Shown here one piece after another: positions 27,443-37,571 of a stretch of DNA of 59,797 nt. The position numbers and the translations under genes are program-made. This DNA comes from an uncultured Saprospiraceae bacterium (lineage in GTDB: Bacteria > Bacteroidota > Bacteroidia > Chitinophagales > Saprospiraceae). The notes under the pieces were generated by a model. The model made no database searches. It saw only the letters and a list, made by a program, of their open reading frames with translations, and was not told the origin of the DNA. How positions within the stretch are numbered: the stretch's first letter is position 1; each line of letters opens with the position of its first letter. The stretch is taken from positions 1 to 59,797 of the forward strand of contig CALIHL010000153.1 in the NCBI GenBank assembly GCA_938022935.1, read 5' to 3'.

Positions 27443-28258
27443 ATGGAAGAATTAAGAAAGAAGATTGAAGCGGCATGGGACGACCGTTCCCTTTTAGATC
27501 AAGAAAAATATAAAGCAGCGGTTAGATCTCTGGTAGATGAACTAGATGCTGGTAATGTTAGAGTTGCAGAGCCTACATCAGATGGATGGAAGGTCAATGA
27601 TTGGATAAAGAAAGGAGTAGTTCTTTACTTTCCGATCCAAAAAATGGAAACTATCGAAGTGGGCCCTTTTGAGTTTCATGATAAAATCCCGTTAAAGAGA
27701 GACTTCAAAGCCAAAGGAGTTAGAGTTGTACCACATGGTATCGCGAGACATGGTTCATACCTAGAACCAGGCGTTATCATGATGCCTAGTTATGTCAATA
27801 TCGGCGCTTGGGTAGGTAAAGGCACCATGGTAGATACTTGGGCTACTGTGGGCTCTTGTGCACAAATCGGGCAACATGTTCACTTGTCTGGTGGCGTTGG
27901 TATCGGTGGCGTATTAGAGCCGTTACAAGCAACACCTACCATTATAGAAGACAATTGCTTTATTGGATCCAGATGTATTATCGTTGAAGGAGTTAGGGTT
28001 GAAAAAGAAGCAGTTATAGGAGCCGGAGTTACTTTAACAAAATCAACTCATATCATAGATGTTACTGGAGACGAGCCAAAGACAATCAAAGGCTACGTAC
28101 CATCGGGAAGTGTTGTTATCCCTGGAAGCTATACGAAAGAGTTTAAAGCTGGATCTTATAATGTAAATTGTGCCTTGATTATAGGAAAACGTAAACCTTC
28201 AACAGATAAAAAAGTGTCCCTTAATGATGCGCTTCGTGATTACGATGTTGCCGTATAG
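27443..28258 (+). CDS. dapD: 2,3,4,5-tetrahydropyridine-2,6-dicarboxylate N-succinyltransferase
   Basis: 271 residues, the usual length. It transfers succinyl from succinyl-CoA to tetrahydrodipicolinate in the lysine/diaminopimelate pathway. An N-terminal helical cap is followed by a left-handed parallel beta-helix of hexapeptide repeats (VIMMPSYVNIGAWVGKGTMV, GVGIGGVLEP, CFIGSRCIIVEGVRV). It lies 10 bases after the PAP2-like gene and 6 before the sulfotransferase. Confidence 0.96.
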   Translation: MEELRKKIEAAWDDRSLLDQEKYKAAVRSLVDELDAGNVRVAEPTSDGWKVNDWIKKGVVLYFPIQKMETIEVGPFEFHDKIPLKRDFKAKGVRVVPHGIARHGSYLEPGVIMMPSYVNIGAWVGKGTMVDTWATVGSCAQIGQHVHLSGGVGIGGVLEPLQATPTIIEDNCFIGSRCIIVEGVRVEKEAVIGAGVTLTKSTHIIDVTGDEPKTIKGYVPSGSVVIPGSYTKEFKAGSYNVNCALIIGKRKPSTDKKVSLNDALRDYDVAV

Positions 28259-28264
28259 ATATTT

Positions 28265-29527
28265 ATGTCAGTTAACCCCCAAGCTTTAACTTTAGATACT
28301 CAGATGAGTCCTGATGCACGGTATAAGTCGAGTGAGTTTTCTTTTCCCATTGGGGTAAGGATAGCAAATGCGATGCTGTCATCATACACAGATCGACCAT
28401 TGGTGATAGAGGAGCTTATAAATGAAGCTAAAGAGTCTACAGGTCTTAGTGACTTTGGTACTGAGTTTTGGAGGGAGCCAATGGCTCTTGCTTTAAAGGA
28501 CATTAACGAAAACACTAACTTTCATCCTTTAGGCGCTTTTTTATACCGAAAGAAAGTTGTTCAAAACCTTGTCAATAGACTTTGGGCGCAGTACTGGATT
28601 AAAGAAGATAACTCGATAAAGAAGGACCTACCACCAGCTGTATTGATCACAGGTCTTCAAAGAACGGGTACTACCTTTTTACAGAGGTTACTCGGGGCGC
28701 TTCCGGAGTTTAGGGGTGTGATCTCTTGGGAGATTGTCAACCCAGTACCTACATCAAAGAAGAAGACGTACCATGGTAAGAAGTTAGCTTGGGTTGGACA
28801 CAAAGCCCTCAACTATATTAATCCAGAGTTTAAAGCTATACATGCACTTAATCATGATAGTTTAGATGAGGAGGTCGCTTTGATGGAGCATTGCTTTATG
28901 AGTAGTATTCTTGAGGCGATCTTTGATACACCCAATTATAGTAGATGGTTAGAGGAGCAGGACCAAAAGCCTGCCTATGAAGACCTGAAGATGTGGTTAC
29001 AGCTTTTGAATTGGCGGATGCCAGCTAAGCATCATTTTCTATTGAAAAGCCCGCATCACATGGAGTACTTGGATGACTTTTCAACAGTATTTCCCAATAC
29101 TCGTATCATACACATGCATCGGGATCCTGTAGAAACCATGGCGAGTTACTGCAGCATGATGCACTATAGCAAAAAGATGTTTCAGCCGAGTAGCAAGCCA
29201 TACGAGATAGGTCAGCACTGGCTCAGAAAAAATAAGCGCTTGGTTAAGTACTGCCAAGCATATAAAGATGAAAACCAAGATCAGTTTGTAGATGTCAAGT
29301 ATAAGGACCTTGTCAAAGATCCTATTCTAACTGCTCAGAATATTTACAAAGAACTTGGCCTTACTTGGTCCGATGAGCACACTCAGTTAGCCAAAGCATA
29401 CTGTATCGAGCATAAGAAGAACAAGTATGGAAAGCATGTCTATAATCTGGAAGATTATGGCCTTAATGATCGCATTATAAAAGATGCGTTCAGTTCATAC
29501 TACGAACAGTACGAAGACTATTTGTAG
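28265..29527 (+). CDS. Sulfotransferase family protein
   Basis: 420 residues. The PAPS 5'-phosphosulfate loop is LITGLQRTGTTFLQRLL (about 125-141) and the 3'-phosphate site is in IHMHRDPVETMASYCSM. This is the Sulfotransfer_3 type common in marine bacteria. It probably transfers sulfate to a carbohydrate or lipid acceptor. The arrangement with dapD (6-base gap) suggests shared transcription but not shared chemistry. Given the sulfatase at the left edge, the genome handles sulfate esters both ways. Confidence 0.85.
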   Translation: MSVNPQALTLDTQMSPDARYKSSEFSFPIGVRIANAMLSSYTDRPLVIEELINEAKESTGLSDFGTEFWREPMALALKDINENTNFHPLGAFLYRKKVVQNLVNRLWAQYWIKEDNSIKKDLPPAVLITGLQRTGTTFLQRLLGALPEFRGVISWEIVNPVPTSKKKTYHGKKLAWVGHKALNYINPEFKAIHALNHDSLDEEVALMEHCFMSSILEAIFDTPNYSRWLEEQDQKPAYEDLKMWLQLLNWRMPAKHHFLLKSPHHMEYLDDFSTVFPNTRIIHMHRDPVETMASYCSMMHYSKKMFQPSSKPYEIGQHWLRKNKRLVKYCQAYKDENQDQFVDVKYKDLVKDPILTAQNIYKELGLTWSDEHTQLAKAYCIEHKKNKYGKHVYNLEDYGLNDRIIKDAFSSYYEQYEDYL

Positions 29528-29529
29528 GG

Positions 29530-30069
29530 CTATTTGTCCAGGTTTTCTTTAACAGAGTCTATTGTAGACATAAACTTCGACCAAAACTCAGAGAAGAGAT
29601 TCTTAAAACTATCTACTACCCATCCACCTTCTTGACTCAAAGTGATCAAGTGTTCATAAAGTGTAGACTGCTCAGCAAAATCTGCGTTAAGAATCTTAAG
29701 ATTAGTAAGAAGCAATAATAGAAGACCGATACAGAAAGCAAATACGAACCCGAGTAAAAGCCCTCCTGCGATTTGATTAATGAAGTTGATCTTTATCGCT
29801 TTGAGGAGATCTTCCATTTTGTCAGCGATAAACCTCAAAAGAAGCATCACAGCAAAAAAGATGATCAAAAAGCCAAGAATAAACTCAAATGCTGGATTGA
29901 TATTGACCACATTCTGAAGATATGATATCAACTGTGGCGAAAACTTCAGTGCGATGACGATACCAACAAGAATAGATAATGTATCTACGATTGTGTCAAT
30001 AAGGCCATTTGAGAAGCCGCGATAAAACCCATAAGAGATTAATAAAGCGGCAATAAGATCAAGTATCAT
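29530..30069 (-). CDS. cvpA: CvpA family membrane protein
   Basis: About 179 residues from the ATG at 30069; a GTG at 30102 adds 11 polar residues. Four transmembrane helices with the CvpA-like first segment MILDLIAALLISYGFYRGFSNGLI. The family was first noted for colicin V production and is linked to envelope homeostasis; its mechanism is unclear. It ends 2 bases from the convergent sulfotransferase. Confidence 0.85.
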   Translation of the reverse strand: MILDLIAALLISYGFYRGFSNGLIDTIVDTLSILVGIVIALKFSPQLISYLQNVVNINPAFEFILGFLIIFFAVMLLLRFIADKMEDLLKAIKINFINQIAGGLLLGFVFAFCIGLLLLLLTNLKILNADFAEQSTLYEHLITLSQEGGWVVDSFKNLFSEFWSKFMSTIDSVKENLDK

Positions 30070-30174
30070 GTCTGCAAATATGGACGCAAGATACCAATCC
30101 ACACCAGATCTTCGCCGATCAGTACCTGTTAATCGACGAAAAAGAGAAAATCCTGTTCTCTATTCTCTCAATCT

Positions 30175-30205
30175 TTTGCGATAAACTTAGTGTTTCATAT
30201 TTTTG
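30175..30205 (+). promoter_or_regulatory. Bacteroidota-type promoter for parE
   Basis: TTTG (30175-30178), 19-bp spacer, TATTTTTG (30198-30205): a full match to the TTTG-N19-TAnnTTTG consensus. It predicts a start near 30212 and a leader of about 66 nt. Confidence 0.75.
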
Positions 30206-30277
30206 TCATTCTGCACATAAACCATTGATACAGCGTTGGTAATAAATGCAGTTAATATTTAATCTTTAAATCGATAC

Positions 30278-32188
30278 ATGAGCGAGATAAACTATACTGA
30301 AGATAACATCAGGTCCCTCGACTGGAAAGAACACATCAGACTAAGGCCAGGTATGTATATCGGTAAGTTAGGTGATGGCTCAGCTCAGGACGATGGGATA
30401 TATGTGTTGATCAAAGAGATCATAGATAACTCTATAGATGAGTTTGTGATGGGTCATGGGAAAGAACTGCTTATAGAAGTGGTTGATGGAGAGGTTCATG
30501 TCAGAGATTATGGACGAGGGATCCCTCTTGGAAAGGTGGTAGACTGTGTATCTAAGATCAACACAGGAGGAAAGTATGATTCTAAGGCCTTTAAAAAGTC
30601 AGTAGGCTTAAATGGTGTTGGTACCAAAGCTGTGAATGCTCTTTCTGATGAATTCACCGTTCAAGCGGTAAGAGATGGCAAAACAAAAACAGCACTCTTT
30701 GAAAGAGGAGAGCTGATCAAGGAGTCTCGGATTGTAAAATCAAAAGAGGTGAATGGTACGATTATAAAATTTCGGCCTGACCTATCGATCTTCAAAAATT
30801 ACAAATTTAGAAGTGAGTATATAGAAAACCAACTTTGGAATTATGCATATCTCAATGCTGGTCTTAAGCTACGATTCAACAAGAAGGTAATCTACTCTCG
30901 AGATGGTTTGCTAGATCTGTTGAAGAACAAAACAAACCGAGAGACCAATAGGTATCCGATCATTCATCTTATAGGAAATGACATTGAGATGGCATTAACC
31001 CATGCCAACCAATATGGAGAGGAGTATTACTCATTTGTCAATGGACAAAATACAACACAAGGGGGTACGCACCTTGCGGCATTTAGAGAGTCAATTGTAA
31101 AAACGATTAGAGAGCACTTTGGTAAAAACTATGATACCAGAGATATACAGACTTCGATCATAGGAGCTATATCTGTAAGGGTTGAAGAGCCTGTTTTTGA
31201 ATCTCAAACAAAGACAAAATTAGGGTCTCAAAATGTAGCTCCAGAGGGTGCTACCATGAGATCTTTTGTCTTGGACTTTGTGAAAAAAGAGCTAGATAAC
31301 TTCCTACATAGAAACCAAGACACGGCAAAAGCCCTTTTAAAAAGAATACAACAATCGGAACGTGAGCGTAAGGAGATTGCTGGCGTTAAAAAGCTGGCTA
31401 ATGATCGCGCAAAAAAAGCGAATCTTCACAACAAGAAACTAAGAGATTGTCGCATCCATCTTAATGATAAGAAGAAAGACGGAACACTTGATTCAACCAT
31501 ATTTATAACGGAGGGAGATAGTGCAAGTGGTTCTATAACCAAAGCGCGCAATGTGCAAACTCAAGCGGTATTTAGCCTAAGGGGTAAGCCGCTTAACTGT
31601 TATAACATGACCAAGAAGATTGTATATCAAAATGAAGAGTTCAATCTTCTGCAGCATGCGCTCAATATAGAAGACGGTATAGATGGACTCAGATATAATA
31701 GGGTAGTGATAGCAACTGATGCCGATGTAGATGGTATGCACATCCGTTTGTTGTTGCTTACTTTTTTCTTGCAGTTCTTTCCTGATCTTGTAAAGCAGGG
31801 GCACTTGTACATATTAGAAACACCGCTCTTTAGGGTTAGGGACAAGAAGAAGACTTTCTATTGCTATAGCGAAGCTGAAAAAATGGAAGCTATCGATCAA
31901 CTGAGAGGCAAGCCAGAGATCACAAGGTTTAAAGGACTAGGAGAGATATCTCCTGATGAATTTGGTGGTTTCATCGGTGAAGATATCCGTTTAGAGCCAG
32001 TATACTTATCGCAGAATACTGATATCAACGATATCTTATCTTACTACATGGGTAAGAATACACCGGAGCGCCAAAGATTCATAATAGACAACCTTAAGGT
32101 AGAGCTGCTTGACGTAGATGGGGAAGATGTCGACTTAGTTGAGGATATCATTGCAGAAGAGGCTGAAGAATCAGTCTTGGCAACATAG
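30278..32188 (+). CDS. parE: DNA topoisomerase IV subunit B
   Basis: 636 residues. The GHKL ATPase motifs are [19 protein letters not shown] and [15 protein letters not shown] transducer domain follows, then TOPRIM with EGDSASGS and [10 protein letters not shown], and a C-terminal tail [10 protein letters not shown]. The length matches ParE rather than GyrB-type insertions. It supplies ATP hydrolysis for decatenating daughter chromosomes. parC usually follows parE in Bacteroidota, but here the next gene is an unrelated secreted protein. Confidence 0.92.
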   Translation: MSEINYTEDNIRSLDWKEHIRLRPGMYIGKLGDGSAQDDGIYVLIKEIIDNSIDEFVMGHGKELLIEVVDGEVHVRDYGRGIPLGKVVDCVSKINTGGKYDSKAFKKSVGLNGVGTKAVNALSDEFTVQAVRDGKTKTALFERGELIKESRIVKSKEVNGTIIKFRPDLSIFKNYKFRSEYIENQLWNYAYLNAGLKLRFNKKVIYSRDGLLDLLKNKTNRETNRYPIIHLIGNDIEMALTHANQYGEEYYSFVNGQNTTQGGTHLAAFRESIVKTIREHFGKNYDTRDIQTSIIGAISVRVEEPVFESQTKTKLGSQNVAPEGATMRSFVLDFVKKELDNFLHRNQDTAKALLKRIQQSERERKEIAGVKKLANDRAKKANLHNKKLRDCRIHLNDKKKDGTLDSTIFITEGDSASGSITKARNVQTQAVFSLRGKPLNCYNMTKKIVYQNEEFNLLQHALNIEDGIDGLRYNRVVIATDADVDGMHIRLLLLTFFLQFFPDLVKQGHLYILETPLFRVRDKKKTFYCYSEAEKMEAIDQLRGKPEITRFKGLGEISPDEFGGFIGEDIRLEPVYLSQNTDINDILSYYMGKNTPERQRFIIDNLKVELLDVDGEDVDLVEDIIAEEAEESVLAT

Positions 32189-32260
32189 CAGAGTGACTCT
32201 GGCTTTTATATATTGCCCTTAAGAATAGATTGGCTTATCTTAGGTGGATAAGTCATATGC

Positions 32261-33706
32261 ATGTACATAAAGAACGCATTCCTTTTCATAGTAGCAATTC
32301 TTTTTATCTCATTGTCTCTAAGGGGTCAAGAGGTAACTATATCTCCTGATATCAGCATCCGTAACAATGTTGCTTATGACATCATCGGTAAGATCGACGA
32401 CCGCATTCTCTTTTATAAAGAGAAGGGGACCGAGCGCCAAGTCTTGCTGTATGATGAGAATTTGGTTTTTCAAAGTGAGCGCCAGATCAATCTAGACGAA
32501 AAGAGATGTTATCTATATGAGGTTGTCAATCTTGACACGGCATTTGCAGTGATCTATGGATATAGATCAGAAGGACGAGATATAACGAAGCTTGACATCT
32601 TTAATAACGAAGCGATCCGTGTAGATTCTGTAACAATCACTAATAATGAAAAAGATTGGAATGGGCTCAACTTAGAAGCCGTGCTATCTGAGGATGAGTC
32701 TAAAATAGCTTTGTATAAGATACTTGATGATGACGAGTTAAGGCTTGTCACAGTCGACATAGGGAAGAAGAAGTTTATCAATGATGCAAAGTTCAGGTTT
32801 CAAGGACTCAACCTCTACAATGAGATTCTTGATTTTGGAATGAGTGATGCAGGGTCTTTCTATATGTTTGCCGAGCAAAATAACTCTAAAGGCAAAAAAG
32901 CAAATCACGTAGCACACATATATGAGTTCCCTTATGGTTCAGATCGAGTTCAGGATGTGCTTATACCTCTGGAAGATATCGTCTGTCAAGATTTGCTTTT
33001 TTCTATCAATAATCAAAACAACTCCATAGGTGTTGCAGGTCTTTATGATGAAAAACGTTCTGATGAAAGCACAGGATACTTTTGGTTATCTGGAGACAGC
33101 GAGTCTTTTGATCAACAACGGTTTGATTTTATTCCTTTTGATGAAGAGTTATACTTTGAAGTATATGGAGAGCGCAACAAAGGAAGAATGGAAAACTTTC
33201 AAGTGGCAGAGGTGATATGGAAGGCCGATGGAACTCCTATCATAGCTTTTGAAGTAGCTTATGATGTGAGCAGAAGGGGTGGAGGCGTAGGAGGCTATGG
33301 ACAAACATCTAGTTCTAACTTTGGTACAGGAGCTTGGAGTGATCACTACAGAGATGATCTAATCTTGGTTTCGATCAACAAAGCAAACAAGGAAGAGTGG
33401 CACCAAGTTTTTTATAAGAAGCAGTTTTCACAAAATGACGACGCTGCTTTCTCATCTTTCTATCCCTTCATTACACCAAGCAGGTTACGGCTAATCTATA
33501 ATGATGAGATTACGAACAATAGCACTGTCAGCGAGTACATACTGGATGGAACAGGAAATTATAAAAGAACCAGTGTATTGAGTACGGAGTATCAAAACTT
33601 GCGCCTTAGGTTTGGGGATGCTTATCAAATCTCTTCTACAGAACTACTTGTTCCGAGTCAAAAAAGTTATGTTGTTAACATTGTAAAGATAGACTTCGCC
33701 CAGTAG
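32261..33706 (+). CDS. Secreted protein of unknown function
   Basis: 481 residues with a signal peptide (FLFIVAILFISLSLRGQ). The mature part looks all-beta, with repeated motifs of the form I-x-x-D-x-x-L (VSINKANKEEWHQVFYKKQ, FSNNSTVSEYIL-like), and may be a propeller. A Gly/Ser-rich loop lies near residues 345-360 (RRGGGVGGYGQTSSS). I do not recognise the family, and no catalytic motif is visible. It starts 72 bp after parE. Confidence 0.7.
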   Translation: MYIKNAFLFIVAILFISLSLRGQEVTISPDISIRNNVAYDIIGKIDDRILFYKEKGTERQVLLYDENLVFQSERQINLDEKRCYLYEVVNLDTAFAVIYGYRSEGRDITKLDIFNNEAIRVDSVTITNNEKDWNGLNLEAVLSEDESKIALYKILDDDELRLVTVDIGKKKFINDAKFRFQGLNLYNEILDFGMSDAGSFYMFAEQNNSKGKKANHVAHIYEFPYGSDRVQDVLIPLEDIVCQDLLFSINNQNNSIGVAGLYDEKRSDESTGYFWLSGDSESFDQQRFDFIPFDEELYFEVYGERNKGRMENFQVAEVIWKADGTPIIAFEVAYDVSRRGGGVGGYGQTSSSNFGTGAWSDHYRDDLILVSINKANKEEWHQVFYKKQFSQNDDAAFSSFYPFITPSRLRLIYNDEITNNSTVSEYILDGTGNYKRTSVLSTEYQNLRLRFGDAYQISSTELLVPSQKSYVVNIVKIDFAQ

Positions 33707-33726
33707 CGAACATTTCTAAGATTGGA

Positions 33727-36378
33727 CTACTTCATAGATATAGACTTAAACGTCTGTAGGCCACAGTTTAGATAGTCATAGTAATCTTCGATGCCTTCTT
33801 TATATTCTCTTGGCATTGTAACCACTTCTTCTTGTGGCGTAACCATTACATAAAGCGGTTGTGAGATTTGATCAAAGTTTACAATTTGAAAGTCTGCCCA
33901 ACGGTTTCCTATTGTTCTAAGCTTCTTTTGTCGCTTAGATGAGATTAGAATCTCTTCTAGCTTCTCTCGATCATCTACATAGAGTGATACCAGAACAAAG
34001 TCGTCATTGAGCATCTTTCTGATTCTATCATCGGACCAGATGTTGTCTTCAGTCCGTCTACAGTTTACACATCCATGTCCGGTGTGATCTAAGAAGATAG
34101 GCTTACCTACTTCTTTAGCATAAGCTAGACCTTCAAAATAGTCCTTAAAGCAATCTATATTGTTAGCACATTTTCCAAAAGAAGGATACCTTGATTTGAT
34201 ATCACTGTCCAAGTCCTTAGCAGGATCTTCTAAAAAAAGATTATAACTTACTGGAGGAGCTATACCACTCATCAACCCAAGCGGGTTGTAACTTTTGATT
34301 TCATCGTTATAGATAAATCCTGTAGCAAGATATCCAGCGAATAGTAGCGATGCAAAAGTGAACACCCATCTACGTGGGCTTATCTTCTTAATAGGGCTAT
34401 CATGTGGAAACTTCAACCAGCCCATACCGTAAGCGGCCATGGCAAGTGCAATTATAATCCATATGCCTAAGAATACTTCATACTTCAATAAACCCCAGTG
34501 ACTTGTTAAGTCAGCTACGGTTAAAAACTTAAATGCTAGTGCCAACTCGATAAAACCAAGTACTACTTTCACTGAGTTCATCCAGCCACCAGATTGAGGC
34601 AAGCTATTAAGCCATGCAGGAAAGGCAGCGAATAAACCAAATGGAATCGCAAGTCCTAGTGAAAAACCTAGCATCACTATGAATGGTCCTACTTGATTAG
34701 AAGCAGACTCTACAAGTGCTGCACCGATGATGGGCCCTGTACAAGAGAAAGAAACCAGTGCCAATGTAAAGGCCATAAAGAAGATACCCAGTAGGCCACC
34801 TTTGTCTGCCATCTTATCCGAGTTAGTTGACCAAGAACTGGGCAAAGTAATCTCATAAAAACCAAAAAATGAAAAGGCAAAAAAGACGAAGATGATAAAG
34901 AACAAAGTGTTGGCGATCCAGTTAGTGGAAAGACTATTGAGTGCCTCTTCTCCAAAGAGTGCAGTTATCAACAATCCAATTGTGACATATATAACAACTA
35001 TAGATGCGGCATAGATAAGTCCACTGACCCATCCTTTGCGCTTTGTATCTTTTGTAAAAAAGCTAACCGTCATCGGGATGATTGGAAACACACAAGGCGT
35101 TAACAAGGCAAAGAGTCCTCCGAGAAATCCAAATAGAAACATCCAGAACATATTAGAGTCTCTTGTGTCTTCATTTCCACAATTAGTAAGAGGTTCAGCA
35201 TGAGTAGTTCTTAACTTTGGTCGGGTTTGATCTATAGTATTGCCCACTATGGCAAACGAGTTGTCGGACGAAGCGCTATTGTTTCCAGGATCATTTCCGT
35301 CTACTGGTGTAACAACAGTCGCTGACTCTTGTACTGCTATGCCTTTAGTAAGATCAAAAGAAAAAGGTACATCAGTCGGTGCTAGACAATGAGAATCATC
35401 ACATGCCATATAGGTGAGATATCCACTGATGATCTTACTATTTGGATTAGATGTGATACTCTGCTTGATTGTAAAAGGCTCCTTATCTAAGAACTTGATG
35501 ACATTGATACCGAAGATTGGATCTAGTCCTTCTTTTCTTGCTCCGGACTCTACGCTTTTTCCTACTAAGTCAACACCATCTTTGGACTCATAGACGATCT
35601 CTGTTGGGACAGGACCTCCATCTCCGATGAATTGTGAGTAAACATTCCATGTTTTATCGATGTCCGCTTTAAAGAGCAGATCATATGTTACTTCTCCCGT
35701 TTTTTGAATGCCAAAACTCCAATGAATTGGCGTGCCATCATCCGGTGCTTTTACCCAAGATGGCTTTACTAAAGCCTTGTTTGTTACGTTGTTCTTTATT
35801 GCAGGTGGTGGTGTCTTATTAATGGAAGCGGATGAGCTCGCGAGGCTTTCCTTTTCTTTTTCAATTTCCTTTTTTTCGATAACCTTTGGAGTTGTTACAC
35901 TTGCTCTATCTTTTTTAGGGCTTTTAGACGCAGCCGTGGATACATCTATAGAAAAGTCGATGTCTGTAGGTGGAAGACATCTCTCATCATCACAACACAT
36001 AAAGGTTAAGTAGCCAGACACAGTGGTCAGATCTCCTTTCTTGATCTTTTGCTTGATGGTATATGGTTCTGAATCGAAGAACTTGATGACATTCATCTCA
36101 AAGATGTCATCCATGCCCTCTTTCTTATAACCTTCTTCTGTGCTTTTACCTATGGTCTCAAGCCCTTCTGTTTCATAAGTAATCGTTGTTGGGACTGGTC
36201 CTCCTTCATCTATATACTGAGAATAAACCGTCCAGCCTTTATCGATATCAGCTTTAAAGACAAGCTCGTATTCTTGATCATTAATCTCACTTACGTCAAA
36301 TGACCACTGAACAGGAGTGAGCTCTTGAGCGAATAAAGAGAAGGGAAGTAGTAACCAAATAAATGCAATAAGTCTCAT
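33727..36378 (-). CDS. dsbD: DsbD-type thiol:disulfide interchange protein with duplicated N-terminal domain
   Basis: 883 residues. After a signal peptide come two homologous periplasmic DsbD-alpha-like domains (about 21-147 and 216-344), each ending with a C-x4-C pair (Cys129/134; Cys326/331), joined by a charged linker of about 70 residues. A CcdA-like membrane core of eight helices follows (LTPCVFPIIPMTVSFF, SCTGPIIGAAL). The C-terminal thioredoxin domain has the active site CVNC (Cys770/773). It carries electrons from cytosolic thioredoxin to periplasmic partners. The second sensor domain is unusual, since E. coli DsbD has one. Single gene. Confidence 0.92.
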   Translation of the reverse strand: MRLIAFIWLLLPFSLFAQELTPVQWSFDVSEINDQEYELVFKADIDKGWTVYSQYIDEGGPVPTTITYETEGLETIGKSTEEGYKKEGMDDIFEMNVIKFFDSEPYTIKQKIKKGDLTTVSGYLTFMCCDDERCLPPTDIDFSIDVSTAASKSPKKDRASVTTPKVIEKKEIEKEKESLASSSASINKTPPPAIKNNVTNKALVKPSWVKAPDDGTPIHWSFGIQKTGEVTYDLLFKADIDKTWNVYSQFIGDGGPVPTEIVYESKDGVDLVGKSVESGARKEGLDPIFGINVIKFLDKEPFTIKQSITSNPNSKIISGYLTYMACDDSHCLAPTDVPFSFDLTKGIAVQESATVVTPVDGNDPGNNSASSDNSFAIVGNTIDQTRPKLRTTHAEPLTNCGNEDTRDSNMFWMFLFGFLGGLFALLTPCVFPIIPMTVSFFTKDTKRKGWVSGLIYAASIVVIYVTIGLLITALFGEEALNSLSTNWIANTLFFIIFVFFAFSFFGFYEITLPSSWSTNSDKMADKGGLLGIFFMAFTLALVSFSCTGPIIGAALVESASNQVGPFIVMLGFSLGLAIPFGLFAAFPAWLNSLPQSGGWMNSVKVVLGFIELALAFKFLTVADLTSHWGLLKYEVFLGIWIIIALAMAAYGMGWLKFPHDSPIKKISPRRWVFTFASLLFAGYLATGFIYNDEIKSYNPLGLMSGIAPPVSYNLFLEDPAKDLDSDIKSRYPSFGKCANNIDCFKDYFEGLAYAKEVGKPIFLDHTGHGCVNCRRTEDNIWSDDRIRKMLNDDFVLVSLYVDDREKLEEILISSKRQKKLRTIGNRWADFQIVNFDQISQPLYVMVTPQEEVVTMPREYKEGIEDYYDYLNCGLQTFKSISMK

Positions 36379-36526
36379 CAGATTTTTCTAGTTAGGCCAA
36401 AAGGTGATTTTTAAATATCTCGGGAGGTGTCGATTTATAACGTCGATATCAAAGATAGATATATATATACTCAGTGTTTTAGAGCTTAATACTTCTTTAA
36501 CGAGACGCTTTGGTGTTAAAAACTAC

Positions 36527-37516
36527 TTAAAATCCGAGCTCAAGCCCATCTCCAAACTGATAATAGAAAACACAGCCCAGAAGAACCAAGTGTAAAAGCT
36601 CAGCAAGAGCGATATTTCTAATCAGCAATATGGCCATAGAAACGAACAATGAAAGAGACAACGCTAGGAAGTAGAAGTGCTGATAATCTATAAAGCGAAA
36701 GACCAGAAGAGCTACAAGAGAACTTGCCAGCAACCAATAAAAGAAGCTGATTTTTTTTCTGACATCTATACCTTTCTTCTTAACGTAACTATAGTAGTTG
36801 CCAAGAGATATCAGGATCAAGAAAAGCGTAACACCAAGCGTCCAAAGTGTCTTTGTATCTGTATAATTCATTTCCGAAAGGGCACCTGGTGGCATCACCT
36901 TGTTGAACATCGAGAGATTAAGCAGATCAAAGTAAAAGAGTAGAACACCCACGATCCATAACATCGAACCATAGCTGACGACAAATTGAAATCTCTCGAT
37001 CATCTTAAAATTACGCATCATGGATAGACCTATAAAGATGGTTATCATAGCGATGAAGAAAGGTGGATATATAATGGCTGCAACGGCTGAAGACAAAGCA
37101 GCATTGAATATACTCGAAGCCGCCACTGTCTGTTTGTACGTAGTAAAGACATTGTAGATAGAGATCAACAAAAAGGTAACACCTATCAATGCCGGAGATA
37201 AAACTTGAAGCTCTGGGATCGCACTGACCAAGAGGATATATAACATACCACCTAAAGCACTTGGCGTGCGAAATATGTGATGACGATTGCCCAATAGATT
37301 TATGATAACCGCTTGGCCAAAAATCAATAAGATGGCAATAATTGATTGTACGATAGGAGACGAGACAACGCCATAGAAGTTAGTCAACCAGACAGGATCA
37401 ATATCTGTCAGTTGATAAGCCGTAGGATGGGTCAAGCTATACACCCGTAGTAGTATAGTATAAGGTAGCAGCAAGAAGATGTTGGCTACGTCATTCTTTC
37501 TAAAAACGCTAATCAC
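36527..37516 (-). CDS. DUF6427-like integral membrane protein
   Basis: 329 residues from a GTG start. About ten hydrophobic helices, with few charged residues and no enzymatic motif. The N-terminus (VFRKNDVANIFLLLPYTILLR) resembles the Bacteroidota DUF6427 family. Function unknown; possibly a transporter or envelope assembly factor. 55 bp downstream of pdxA on the same strand. Confidence 0.7.
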   Translation of the reverse strand: MISVFRKNDVANIFLLLPYTILLRVYSLTHPTAYQLTDIDPVWLTNFYGVVSSPIVQSIIAILLIFGQAVIINLLGNRHHIFRTPSALGGMLYILLVSAIPELQVLSPALIGVTFLLISIYNVFTTYKQTVAASSIFNAALSSAVAAIIYPPFFIAMITIFIGLSMMRNFKMIERFQFVVSYGSMLWIVGVLLFYFDLLNLSMFNKVMPPGALSEMNYTDTKTLWTLGVTLFLILISLGNYYSYVKKKGIDVRKKISFFYWLLASSLVALLVFRFIDYQHFYFLALSLSLFVSMAILLIRNIALAELLHLVLLGCVFYYQFGDGLELGF

Positions 37517-37571
37517 AATGTGAACTTACTAACTCTTATGATCATATCACTTAAGTGAAAATACTACAGTT

